Assembly: GCA_036362985.1 (NCBI GenBank)
Contig: JAYGXS010000010.1
Span: 1,371,512 to 1,435,511 of the forward strand
DNA from: Ligula intestinalis
Taxonomy: Eukaryota > Platyhelminthes > Cestoda > Diphyllobothriidea > Diphyllobothriidae
Length of the DNA: 64,000 bases
Reading direction: 5' to 3'
Part shown: piece after piece, positions 47,312-57,680 of the stretch
Layout: every line of letters starts with the position of its first letter
Numbering within the stretch: position 1 is the stretch's first letter
Notes under the pieces: generated by a model
Database searches by the model: none
What the model was told of the DNA's origin: nothing
The model's input: the letters and a program-made list of their open reading frames with translations, nothing else
Translations under genes and position numbers: made by a program

Positions 47312-47584
47312 AGTCGGCCGTTGCGAAACACCATCGGCTGAACCAACTTCACGAAACAATAGCGGTATAAGTAAACATACTCAGCAGTGGAATTCTGCAT
47401 CTCCTGGACATATTTCCCCACCTAATGTGAATAAATCCATTCAGGTTCAGCCTTACGAACCTCTTACTTTACTTTAATCTGCTGGTGGGAAGGCAATTCG
47501 CACAGGCGGCTGTGGGCGCACGAGCTTCTGGATCAGGGTGGTAGGAGGGGGGGGGCGGCATAATTTTCCGTGTTTATTATGCCA

Positions 47585-47790
47585 GTTTACAGGCAATTGT
47601 AAAGAGTTGGTAATGCACCTCTTGAGCGCCTTCCAACACCTCGAAGACAGGAAAAAACCTAAAACAAACTCCCTATGCTGCAGCCAGTATTAGTTTTGTT
47701 TCAGGTTTTTGTTTTGTCAATACTGGGCAAGATAGGGAGTTTGTTTCAAGTGAAAAAAACCTGCCTTCAAAGGTATGATACAAACGGAAT
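47585..47790. repeat. Self-complementary ~200-bp repeat, right copy
   Basis: Direct copy of 43207-43395. It contains a perfect 15-bp inverted pair, AAACAAACTCCCTAT and ATAGGGAGTTTGTTT, spaced about 60 bp. It follows the DUF4806-like gene. Confidence 0.75.
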
Positions 47791-48079
47791 AAATGTACAG
47801 TTGTAAGCTGAGTTGACTCATCAGCAGGAGAACTGTTTCATATCGTTTAAAAACATTAGTTCCAGACGAAGAGGGTTGGCACAAGAACACAGTGTTCTCA
47901 GTCTTCCTTCAATGGTTGTCGGCAAAAGTTGCGGGCTATCGGCTGAAGGGTTAGCAGACTGCGGGCTGCTGCTTCAGCCGCATTATCTTTAGCAGTGAAG
48001 CCTGGCGGGGTTCAAAGTCCACGAACGCCATCAGAGTGAAAGAGAGATTCCACCGAGTCAGCACACAAAATTCGTGAAA

Positions 48080-48950
48080 GTTATCCTAAATGTAGAAAAC
48101 TAGTTATAGCTCTCTTAAACATAGGGTAGTTTTGCTGGGTTTTAATACTTTTGGGCAGCTTATTCCAGATTGATATGGCATTTACTGAAAATAATTGCCG
48201 GTAATTAACTGTGCGTGCCATAGGAAGAAATAAAAATACGTCTCGATGACTGGCGCGTCGAGAGTGCTCAAGCTGCCTTATTGTACTAAGAGGATTAAAG
48301 GTTTGACCATTCAAAAGTTTAAACAGTAAAAATAGACCCTTTTGCAATCGACGAAGCCATAGGGGATCCAGCTTTATAAGTTTGCACCTTTGTTGGTAGG
48401 TTAAGTTACGGTGTTCTGTAGTGAAAACTCTTCTAGTGAAGAAGTGCTGCACCGATTCTATTTTCTTCCGTTCACTAGTGCGCAGAAGACTGAATAAGGG
48501 TGAGCAGTATTCAAGACTAGGTCTCACGTACATATTATAAAGGCTAGTTCTAACCTTGATTGTCTTAAAATTTCTAAGGATAAATCCGGTGGTTCGGCGT
48601 GCTTTCGAGACTATCAGGGCACAGTGCTCTGACAAATTGAGACTATTAGAGTAGGATATGCCCAAATCCTTATTGACAAGGGAGGGGCGCGTAGACGTAT
48701 GCCTTACCCGAAATAAGGTTGGGATGAAGGTCTACGCGCTCAGTACGGGGAGGACAGCACGCGCGCATGTGCGTAATGCATGACTGCTTCCATATTTCTG
48801 GATAGAAACCATTTGACTGCAGTAAGGAGTAAATGCTTGACAGAAGTATAAGGATATGTGTCATAAGCTTCACTATGCATAGTAGGATTCTATCCATTAG
48901 ATAAGATGTGGAATTGGACAGCTGGTAGATAGCTTTATTTACCGTCTCCT
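48080..48950 (-). mobile_element. Family Z LINE relic, 3' part
   Basis: Minus-strand text begins ETVNKAIYQLSNSTS, then SIYSLLQSNGFYPEIWKQS (start of RT, about 48790-48950). It jumps directly near 48668 to GISYSNSLNLSEHCALIV, MYVRPSLEYCSPLF and NLTYQQRCKLIKLDPLWLRRL (48081-48665). The RT catalytic core between is deleted. The 5' continuation (linker) is at 49865-50200, separated by a family Y insertion. Confidence 0.78.
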
Positions 48951-49049
48951 CATTAGACCATATCCCTTTTCATGTGTATGTCGTCCTTTCTACTGATAAG
49001 TGGATCGGTTCTTCCTCGAAAGATACTCGTTAGATAGATTTGCTATTTA

Positions 49050-49865
49050 ATTCAGTATAGTTCAGTATATTTAGGGTAGTAGGCAATGCCTTTGAAGACC
49101 CTATTGAAAACAGTACACATGAAATATCGAACATAAAATCTGTCACTATAAACAATGAGTAACATACATACATGTACAAATTTTAGCGTTTGCGTGTGAG
49201 CAATCAGAATAGTCTTTTGTGTACATAATATATCCAACATTAAATGTGTTACTGTAAAATAGTGAGAAGCATACATAAATGTAAAGTTTTATCTATAGGT
49301 ATTTCCGGGGCGTAAATTATTCCTGCTTCCTTGTACATATGAACAGTAACTGTTGAGTAGATGTTCATCCAGTATCCTTTTAAACGCATCTTTGAAGTTC
49401 TCCATTACGGCCTCTTCGGGCAGTCCATTCCAGGCACCGATGACTCGTTGTGAGAACGACTGCTTGCGGACCTCTAGATGGGATAGGGTTCCCCGCAGTT
49501 TAAGGAAATTCCCAAGGAGGTTCGTTGAAGTAACGAAGGTGAAAATGTCATCAAACTTCAGGGCACACTCCCGATTCCTCACGAGGTGGTACGTCTGTAT
49601 GAGGTCGCCGCGGATTTGTCTATACTCAAGGGGGGAAACGTTAAGTGCTTCTGTTCTACAGTCGTAAGATGAAGAATTTAGGCACTTCACAATTTTAGTT
49701 GCCCTTTACTTAATTATTTCCAGCATCTGGTTATCTTTTTGCATCCATGGTCTCCACGCCTGAACGCCATACTCCAGATGTGAGCGAATAAATGTTCCAT
49801 AGATTTTGTCGAATAGTTTTTTGTCTATGTTGGCAAACGTTCGCTTAATGGTTATCATTGGTTAT
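49050..49865 (-). mobile_element. Family Y LINE 3' end nested in family Z
   Basis: Minus-strand RT tail: FIRSHLEYGVQAWRPW, stop, RATKIVKCLN, LEYRQIRGDLIQTYHLV, FTFVTSTNLLGNFLKLRG, FSQRVIGAWNGLPEE (49289-49690). The 3' UTR ends at about 49050 with ACCCTAAATATACTGAACTA, the family Y terminus. The UTR holds a local duplication (49111-49180 and 49220-49290). Family Z linker sequence resumes on both sides. Confidence 0.82.
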
Positions 49866-50200
49866 TATTAGCCCTTGGTCATCAAGTATACGTTGGGGGC
49901 CTTGTGGTTGATGATTATTTATTTGCTTCCGGAAGATTTGGGCTGTCCCGTCTGGAGACTCGATTGCCCGATGTTCTGCTGCTGTGGTCTTATGTGTTTC
50001 AATTTTTTGGACTAACTTGCGAATCTCCGTAATACGTCTGCGCGTGGACGGATAACTAATACAGAGGTCATGGAGTTGATTTTTAAGTTATTTTAGCCGT
50101 TTGGAAAGGAAGTTTGGGAAAAGTGATTTCGGCAAGTAGGATTAGTGAGGTCAAGTATCTTTTTCAAAAACTAAAAAACTGCTTTCTACTTTTCAGTAGG
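49865..50200 (-). mobile_element. Family Z LINE relic, EN-RT linker
   Basis: Minus-strand frame: FPKLPSKRLK, then DLCISYPSTRRRITEIRKLV, AEHRAIESPDGTAQIFRKQI and DDQGLI. This is the linker that normally precedes the FNEYLTSIF-type block. That block is found just past the Y insertion (about 49030, YLTSIFRGRTDPL), so it joins 48080-48950. Confidence 0.65.
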
Positions 50201-50369
50201 CATACAATTTGTTCGCGCGGCACGTCTTGACTTAGATGCAGGAGTTAGTTCGCGCGCCAATTTTAGTTCCCCATCTTGCACTTTTTGCCTCTTTCCCTAA
50301 TTATTTCCTCGGTTGCCCTGCCCCAATTCCGCGGACACCCGCACCATCCTTTATGTCAACAGCGTACCG

Positions 50370-50690
50370 TTTAACTCGCGCTGGTCTAGGGTCAGCTTAA
50401 ACCACCCCCCACACACAGGCGTGCTTGCCGTTGGTGGTCAGCTAACGCCACCCCCTCCCACGCACAGGCGCGCTCGCGAAGGGTCAGCGAACACCCTCCA
50501 ACTTACACGTGCTCGCCGTTGGTCCAATGGGGATAAGTGATAATGTAAAAAGATGTACCTTACTGAATTCATCAAGGGTCAGTGAAATCCCCCAGACGCC
50601 AAGAGTCGGCGAACACCCGCGAAATTACACGCGCTAGCCCTTGATCCTATGGAGGATAAGTGATAAATTAGAAAATTGCATCTCAGTTAC
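50370..50690. repeat. GC-rich degenerate tandem repeat
   Basis: Four diverged units of about 40-45 bp with CGCTCGCCGTTGGT, GGTCAGC and AACACCC. A longer segment with GGATAAGTGATAA occurs twice (near 50525 and 50650), so there are two repeat levels. Confidence 0.7.
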
Positions 50691-51358
50691 CTCGCCTATC
50701 CCAGAGAGGATTGCTGCAAACCGCTTCGACAGCACCATAGCTGTTATGTGTGCGGTTTCCATTTTTGTCCCAACATTGCAAGCGGGTGAAAGAGTAAGGA
50801 CTTAGTTCAATGAACGCCTTCCAGTTACAGTGGTCAGGATGACCCCTACAGACTTTCTCTTCGTCGCTGGATACTGGAATGGCAGGAGTGGCCCGAGTGA
50901 TGAGACCGACATACATCATCGGACAATACGGACTGGTCCAAAATTGCGACAATATAGAACGATTGATAACAATTACTGACCATAATCTTCTCGTCGTTAT
51001 ACACACTCGTTTCAAACACCCCCCTTCGGCAGTTGCAAACATTTTGTCAAAGCCATGACCGCACGTCAAACCACATAGTCTACATCTTAGTACGCTCGAT
51101 GTGGGCCACTTTCGTGTCCCACAGTTGATCGTTTGGAGGTGCGAAAGTTGGATCAGATCATGTATTTTTCTGTGCCCACTTTAAGCTCCAATTGTCGAAT
51201 CACAGTAAGAAACTGCGCCTTAAACGTCTCAAGGTTATGCCACTGTCCAATCCGGAAACCCGTGTAGTGTTCAACAAAAGTCTCATTGCATTGATCACAA
51301 ATCAATTCGCTGTTCGCATCAAACCTGCACATAAAATACATAATTAAACTTCACGACA

Positions 51359-51640
51359 CTTGGCCGACGCGCTACTTTGTGCGATGTATTCGGACTTGCA
51401 AGATCAGATTGTGCCGACGAAGGAATAGATCTCCACACAGGTCCTGCATCTCTCGGCACAAGCTAGAATCGCTCGGTTGTCAAACTGGAATAACTACCAC
51501 TGAGGCAGACGTCAAACTACACGATGGACAACATGGGACCGTCAGAAGACTTGCACTTAGTCAGCTAGCTCCATGGAATCAGTTTGAAACTCGGGTAACT
51601 TCCACCAGCTCTTTTAACTTTTGTCCAATACTTAGTGGCC
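51359..51640. repeat. ~275-bp tandem duplication, unit 1
   Basis: Shares CCGACGAAGGA, TAGATCTCCACAC, GCTCCATGGAATCAGTTTG and other blocks with 51642-51900. No coding content recognised. Confidence 0.88.
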
Positions 51641-51641
51641 A

Positions 51642-51900
51642 CACTTGACATACGTGCTACATTGTGCGCTGAATTCGGGCTTTCAACAACAGATTGTACC
51701 GACGAAGGACTAGATCTCCACACCCACCCTGCACAAGCTAAATTCGCTCGGCTGTTGACCTCCGATAACTACCGCTCAATGAGACGAGAAACTACGCGAT
51801 CAAGAAAATGCGAGCATCAGAACCATTTGACCTAGTCAACTGGCTCCATGGAATCAGTTTGAAACTCAAGTAACTTTCACCACCTCTATTACCTTTTGCG
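51642..51900. repeat. ~275-bp tandem duplication, unit 2
   Basis: Second unit, collinear with 51359-51640, with many substitutions and a ~10-bp deletion. Confidence 0.88.
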
Positions 51901-51909
51901 TATATCAGC

Positions 51910-53960
51910 TGGTAAATAATAACCACTTTGCACTACCGTTTGGGGTAAGTTGGGTCAAGTGATAACTGATATCACTGGATAAATCGATCGATGGCTAGAA
52001 CGCTTTAGTGAGCTACCGCACTATCTACATTTTCACTTGCGAGCCTACAGCTATCAACTACAGTTCCAGACGTTATTGGCTGCGAGCAATTTACGAGAAG
52101 TAACCTGCAATCGGTATTCCAACGACCGAAAATTCGGAAAGCTGAGAGTGAAGATTTTATCCCAATAGAAGCTTTCACAGTTTATTGTTCTGCTTTGATG
52201 GACTGAGTACACCGGCTGTACTTGACTTTATTGACTGCCGAAGTCATCCTCACTGACTGGTCACTGCCCCCTACCTAACCGATACCGAAGAGCGGTGACA
52301 TGCCATTTTGGTCAAAGTAACGCTGTATTCGCCTTGAAGATATAGCCGCCAAATTGTTTGCGACCATCCTTCTCCGCAGATTTTCGACTGAACTTAAGGA
52401 GCGCGTTTGACTCTATCACGTTTTTTCATTGATCAGGTGCATTTTCTTAGTTATCGCTGTACACGAATGCTTTGCGTCTGGTTGCCAAGGGAAAACAACA
52501 ACAAGCCCATTGAATGAAAATCTATCACTCGATCCTAGTATATTTACCTAAAACGCAAGCTATGCTAAACATAACTTCATACCGCTGTTCGGATTTGCGG
52601 GTTACGTTGGGTTTCCGGGCTTCTTATATGCATCGTTTTCGGCGTGGTCCTGTTCCACTGAGGCCTCCCTTGTTCCACCTCCGTATGCCAACCTAAATTC
52701 ACCGGCGTCATATGATTCGTGTCTCTCAGGTCGGTCAGAAGTACATACGATTCCGCTTCGTGCATTTTGCTGGAACTCATTTTCTGCTTTCCTACATCTG
52801 GGGGTTCACTAACATGGAGCAGTTGGTTTGCACGCAGGCTTTCGTTGACCCTCGCCTCGCAGATCTCGCTGCTCTCATCTACACATTGCAAAACATTAGA
52901 GGGATAATAAATCTTACCTGCCGCTGCGCGTCCACTACGAGTCTCCTCCTCGTGAAAAGACAGAAATTGGCTTGCAGGCAGCCGCTTGTCTACCCTCGGC
53001 TTGCACGCATCGCGGTTCTCATCTAAATAACAAATATCAATAATGACAGGATTAACCCTACGTTATATCACATCCACATTGTACAGTTCGGCAATATGGT
53101 GGCAGACAATTTCCCAGGCTGCCGGTATGTCACGTACCCCTATGTGAAACCATGGGCAGTACTGAATCCCTTAAGCGTGTGCCCAGACCGCTCTTCAGCG
53201 TACCGGTCCACATTGTCGCAGCCCACGCTTCAGGCGGCTCCAATAAGCCTCGACAGCGTTTGTGTGGCAGCCGGTGCACGAACCACTTGGTGTGGTTTAT
53301 TTTTTGTGCTTGTAGCCCATGGACAGCTCCTCCAGATCACCATAACCTTTCCAGTAATCGGTTGTTATTTGGCTACCATAGGCCACTATTCTCCTGATAA
53401 CTGCCATCAGGGTGTTATAAGCGTGGTTTTTCAACTGTTCGACGACGCCTCTTTTTCTAAATGTGTCGTACATCCCGATTATTCACAATTGCCACTTCCG
53501 TCGGCCCCTGCTGTACTTCCGGCGCGATATGAGGGATTTTATCGATTTGTACTTTCATAACATACCTTTATTGTCTTTTAGCTGGCCATATAGTTTCCCT
53601 TAAGGTAACCAGTGGCGTTGTCCTATTGTCGGCGTGCTGCCTGACGCAGTGGGGTTCGCAAATAAGCTGCCTTCTGTGTTTACTCCCGAATGGCTGAATT
53701 GAAGACAAATTTTATCATTCCCGGCCAGTGCAATTTGTATTTTTCAGAAATGTAACCTTACATCAACAAAAAGACTATTTGTCGTGTTTAATTATCATAA
53801 AGCTAAAACTTTGCTCTAAATTGGCTTCCACATCTCCCATTGTTTGCATTCCAACGCTAGCATATTCTGTCGCTTGTGCCATCTGTCATCTACGCGCACA
53901 TTTAATGCTTTTCGTTTACAATCTTGCCTTACTCTGATTGGTTGTCACCCTCGCACGATC
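51910..53960. other. No identifiable gene; one short duplication
   Basis: A ~65-bp block near 52826-52890 recurs at 52970-53035 (GCTTGCA/TTTGCACGCAG, ACCCTCG, TTCTCATCTA landmarks). The 154-codon ORF at 53096-53560 has no recognised motif. Confidence 0.4.
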
Positions 53961-53969
53961 AGTTTTGCG

Positions 53970-54000
53970 CTTCAGTATCAGTATCAGTATCAGTATATTG
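53970..54000. repeat. (TCAGTA)n 3' tail of family Y LINE
   Basis: Four hexamer units. On the minus strand this is (ATACTG)n directly after the LINE 3' UTR end ACCCTCAATATACTG, so it is the tail of the 54-57 kb element. Confidence 0.85.
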
Positions 54001-54559
54001 AGGGTATGTAGGAAAAATTCCTTTGAGTGCCCTATTTGTACATATGTGCAGTGGTAGCAAAAAATTTGTTGCTTAGACTGTTGGCGAGGCCAGTTGTCCT
54101 GAGTCATAGGATGAAAATAGGAGCAGACAGTGAAAAAACTCCTCAGGGATTTTTAAGAGAAAAACTGTCGCCCTTGTGGAGGTAATGCGTGGGATTTAGG
54201 AGAAAAAAGGGGGTTCCCACTGGGGGGGGGGGCATTGCAAAGGTTCCCAGGATCATCACCGTGTGGAAGCCACGTCCTGATTCTTCCTTGCTGATTGCAG
54301 AGTCCGCCACGGAACTGGAAAAACAGAGGCATCCGTCCAGATCGTCGACAGTCCGCTTTGGGTCGAACCAAGGGTGACCGTTTAGACCGGCAGGTCTGGC
54401 TGATAAGATCGCCAGCGGGTAATCACGGTACGCAGATAGCCAAGTAGGGTAGACCGCGGAGACCTTCGCATGAGGCTATGCGTGGGAGGGCGTAATAAAT
54501 AGCAAACGTGAATGGATATAAAAACTAATACTACTGAAAAATTGGAAGTAGTATTATTG

Positions 54560-56875
54560 TTATTGCAAATTGTCAGTTCCGATCCATCGTGCACTGCTAT
54601 ATCGATCCAGTTTTCGCTTAAAACCCTCTAGCGATTCCGACATAACAACGTCCTGAGGAAGCGCATTCCACGCTCCGACCACCCTTTTTGAAAAGAAGTG
54701 TTTCCGAGCGTCCAGCCTGGCCCCTGTCACCTTTAATTTGAGGGAATGACCCCACAGATTCGTGGTCGTTGCTAATTCGAAAAAATCCCCTGATATAAGA
54801 CAGCAGTCTTGAAGACGTAATACGCGGAATGCTAGTATCAGGTCCCCCCGAAGCTGCCTGTAGCGCAAAGGGAAGAGGTTGAGATTCGACAGCCGTGTTT
54901 CATAAGGCTGCGAGCCCTGCCCCATAACAAGTTTGGTTGCGCGCCGTTGTACCTTTTCCAGGATGTTGATGTCTTTCCTGGCCCAGGGTCTCCAAGCTTG
55001 GATAGCGGATTCTAGGTGCGGTCGTACGAAGGTTCCGAAGACTTTTGTGAAGCAATCTTCATTGAAGGTAGAAAAAGCTCGTTTGACGAGGTATAGGATC
55101 GACATCGCGGACTTGGCTACCTTTGTGCAATGCAGGGAGGGTTTAAGCGAGGGTGTGATCCAGACTCCCAAGTCTTTCTGGGCTTTCACTTCCTTCAATG
55201 GTATGTCATTCAGTCGGTAAGCCGTGCCGTTTGAAGAACCGCATTTGCCAACTCGAATGGTGGTGCACTTGCTCTCATTGAACGGTAAGAGCCAGTCCGC
55301 CGACCATTTTTGAAGTCTATTTAAATTTTCCTGTAAGTGCACTTCGTCAGCCGCAGTTCGAATTACGCTCCAAAGTTTTATATCATCGGCAAACATGGCG
55401 ATGCCGCAATCCAGTTCGCGGACACAGTCGTTGATGTAGATAACAAACAAGATAGGGCCAAGAACGGAGCCTTGGGGAACACCACTCTCAACCTCAACCT
55501 TGGCTGACTGTTTGTCGCTGATGTGGACAGTTTGCGAGCGACCGATTAGGAAGCTTTTTATCCACGTAAGGAGCCTACCTCTTACTCCTATGCGGCTGAC
55601 TTTATAAAGGAGGCGGTGGTGCGGCACGCTATCGAAAGCCTTTTTGAAGTCAATATAGACAGCATGCACTGAGTTTCCACTATCGACTGCCTCAGTCCAC
55701 CGTTCTAAACAGTAGAGCAAGTTTGTAACGCAGGACCTACCTCTACGAAAACCATGCTGAGCATCCGATAGCAGATGGTTTTGTTCCAGGAACTGCATAA
55801 GTTGTTGCTTGATAATTTTTTCCATGATTTTGCAACAGATTGCAGTAAGGCTGACTGGTCGGTAGTTATTCGCTGAGACCCGGCTTCCCCCCTTGTATAG
55901 CGGTGTAATCCTCGCGGATTTCCAATCTACTGGTAGGCATCCGGTTTCGAAGGAGGTTTGGAAGAGCATAGAGAGTGGTTTGGCCAACTCATTGGCGAGC
56001 TCCTTCAAAATCTTGGCTGGTACGTTGTCAGGACCTGGTGACTTAGATTCTTTTAAGCTTAAGAGTTCCTTAAGAACAGCAGCCTCGGGGAATTGGACAG
56101 TCTCAAATACTGTATCCGCTTCGGTGTCGTCGGTGGGGTGATCGTATGCCGTTTCCTTTGTGAAGACTGATCGGAAAAATTTCGACAGATGATCAGCCTT
56201 TGCTTCATCATCTATCAAGTCTCTTCCCTCGGCGGTCCTTAGCAGGGGTATCGGATCCTTGTTTTTGGTAATCTGCCTAAGATAACTGTAAAACAGTTTG
56301 GGGTTCACTGTGGCCCGGTTTAGCAAGTCTGCTTCGAAAGCCCGTCTTGTTTTGAGAATAAGACCCTTGACCCGGTTTCTCTGAGTTTTGTAGGCACTGA
56401 CAGATGCAGGAGTCCTGTCTGCTAGCATTTTTTTCCACAGCTTCCGCTTTTTGTTCACTTCTATTTTTAAGGCCTGCGTAAGCCATCGCGGTCTAGTGTT
56501 CACCTTTTTTCGCGAAATTGGACAGTGGTTGTCGATGAGTCTGTGCAGTGTGGTCCGGAACGCTTCCCAGTCCGCAGTTATGTTTCCAGAAAATAGAGTT
56601 TCCCAATCGGCGTGCGTGAGTTCGGTCTTCATTCGATCGAAATCACCTCGCCAAATATTTCGTCTGGCTGTTGAGGGTCTCTCCGGTATTGAGAATAACG
56701 AGTACTCCCATAGCAGTACAACATGGTCGCTTTTACCTAGTGGTGGGAGACATGACACTTCGTCGATGCTGTCCTGCGATTTCGTGAGAACGAGGTCCAG
56801 ACAGTTGGACTGTTGGCCATCGCGCATCCTTGTCGGAAAAGTGACATGTTGCGTGAGAAATAACTTCAGAGTCAT
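54560..56875 (-). CDS. LINE endonuclease-reverse transcriptase (771 codons, open)
   Basis: Pol-like protein of a CR1/Jockey-type non-LTR retrotransposon. The frame stays open upstream of the first Met to about 56960, so the true protein is longer. Residues 1-70 are the endonuclease end (GQQSNCLDLVL, KSDHVVLLWEY). Residues 110-190 are the linker. RT spans about 270-560 with SPGPDNVPAKILKEL, NNYRPVSLTAICCKIMEK, HGFRRGRSCVTNLL, YIDFKKAFDSVPHHRLL, SGVPQGSVLGPILFVIYIND and the catalytic FADD. The thumb and C-terminus follow (KDLGVWI, FGTFVRPHLESAIQAWRPW, LEKVQRRATKLV, FFSKRVVGAWNALP). No stop or frameshift is present. The missing N-terminal endonuclease means it cannot mobilise alone. Confidence 0.95.
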   Translation of the reverse strand: MTLKLFLTQHVTFPTRMRDGQQSNCLDLVLTKSQDSIDEVSCLPPLGKSDHVVLLWEYSLFSIPERPSTARRNIWRGDFDRMKTELTHADWETLFSGNITADWEAFRTTLHRLIDNHCPISRKKVNTRPRWLTQALKIEVNKKRKLWKKMLADRTPASVSAYKTQRNRVKGLILKTRRAFEADLLNRATVNPKLFYSYLRQITKNKDPIPLLRTAEGRDLIDDEAKADHLSKFFRSVFTKETAYDHPTDDTEADTVFETVQFPEAAVLKELLSLKESKSPGPDNVPAKILKELANELAKPLSMLFQTSFETGCLPVDWKSARITPLYKGGSRVSANNYRPVSLTAICCKIMEKIIKQQLMQFLEQNHLLSDAQHGFRRGRSCVTNLLYCLERWTEAVDSGNSVHAVYIDFKKAFDSVPHHRLLYKVSRIGVRGRLLTWIKSFLIGRSQTVHISDKQSAKVEVESGVPQGSVLGPILFVIYINDCVRELDCGIAMFADDIKLWSVIRTAADEVHLQENLNRLQKWSADWLLPFNESKCTTIRVGKCGSSNGTAYRLNDIPLKEVKAQKDLGVWITPSLKPSLHCTKVAKSAMSILYLVKRAFSTFNEDCFTKVFGTFVRPHLESAIQAWRPWARKDINILEKVQRRATKLVMGQGSQPYETRLSNLNLFPLRYRQLRGDLILAFRVLRLQDCCLISGDFFELATTTNLWGHSLKLKVTGARLDARKHFFSKRVVGAWNALPQDVVMSESLEGFKRKLDRYSSARWIGTDNLQ

Positions 56876-56999
56876 GCTCAGAAGGCAGCTGTCGAAGGTT
56901 AGATTGGAGCTATGTGCGCAGGCCGCACCCCTTCCTTGGACATCAATATGCAGTTACCTGATTATTCACACCAATAGCATGCTTTCTGGTTGATTTTTT

Positions 57000-57680
57000 G
57001 TCGCTGTATCGTCAACTTTGCGCTCGCGTTCCTCTCCCTACACCCTTCGGCCTTCTGTACCTTCTTATTAAAGCAATCGTTCCTTTTCCGGTTCTCATTC
57101 CCATTATTATTTCTAGTTTGCCCGTCCATAGCTCTTCGGTTCACTGCCCACCCATATAATCCCCTATTACCAGGTGCCCGTAAGACAGAAGGACCTTGGT
57201 TTCCTAATATCGCCTTGGCCTCACTAATTATTCTCACCGTGATTTCTTATAGGGGGATCTCTCATCAATTAGAGTATCTCGAATCAAATAAGAAGTAATA
57301 TATTATATGCTAACAGCTTCTAGATGAGATGTTGTTAGGAGGAAAGAATTTCAATCAAATGACCTTATGTAGTTTTCTATGAATTCAGTGCCGAGTTTTT
57401 TCGGGTTTATAGCAGTGTAACAAGGATCAGCTCTTATGTTAATGTTTAGAGGCAGCGCTGATATTTGGAATTAATAGATATTTTCAGCGCCGGTACGGCA
57501 CTATCTGTACTAAGTTAATTGCGAAAGAATAAAAATTCGAAAAAGAATTTGACAATATGTGCAAATAGACGTAGAAAGTCGTTATAATGTCAGCAGAAAT
57601 TGTCCTTTTGGGGCGACATTAAGCAATGTTTTGAAGGTAATTGTGAACTTAAAAGCTAAAACTTATGGCAGTTAAAAAAC
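57000..57680. other. No identifiable feature
   Basis: Short ORFs only; no motif or repeat recognised. Confidence 0.4.

Larger units (their letters stand above)
53970..56965 (-). mobile_element. Family Y LINE, 5'-truncated, RT frame intact
   Basis: The element runs from the endonuclease C-terminal third (about 56960) through RT and a ~550-bp 3' UTR to the hexamer tail at 53970. It is the best preserved element here. Other Y pieces at 36047-36853 and 49050-49865 share its RT tail and its 3' terminus. The 5' truncation is typical of target-primed reverse transcription. Confidence 0.93.

Noticed and set aside
47815..47850. Another hammerhead core (minus strand GAAACAGTTCTCCTG-CTGATGA)
   Set aside because: GAAA precedes CTGATGA and no GAAA follows a helix II, so the core order is wrong for a single ribozyme.
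50683..51069. 128-codon minus-strand ORF with NGNRTHNSYG
   Set aside because: Reads like translated genomic repeat rather than a domain protein; no support for a gene.
53096..53560. 154-codon plus-strand ORF
   Set aside because: No family motif, no related copy in the window, and an overlapping ORF in another frame; probably chance.
55893..56993. Plus-strand ORFs of 82-180 codons
   Set aside because: Antisense to the long LINE ORF with no motifs of their own.
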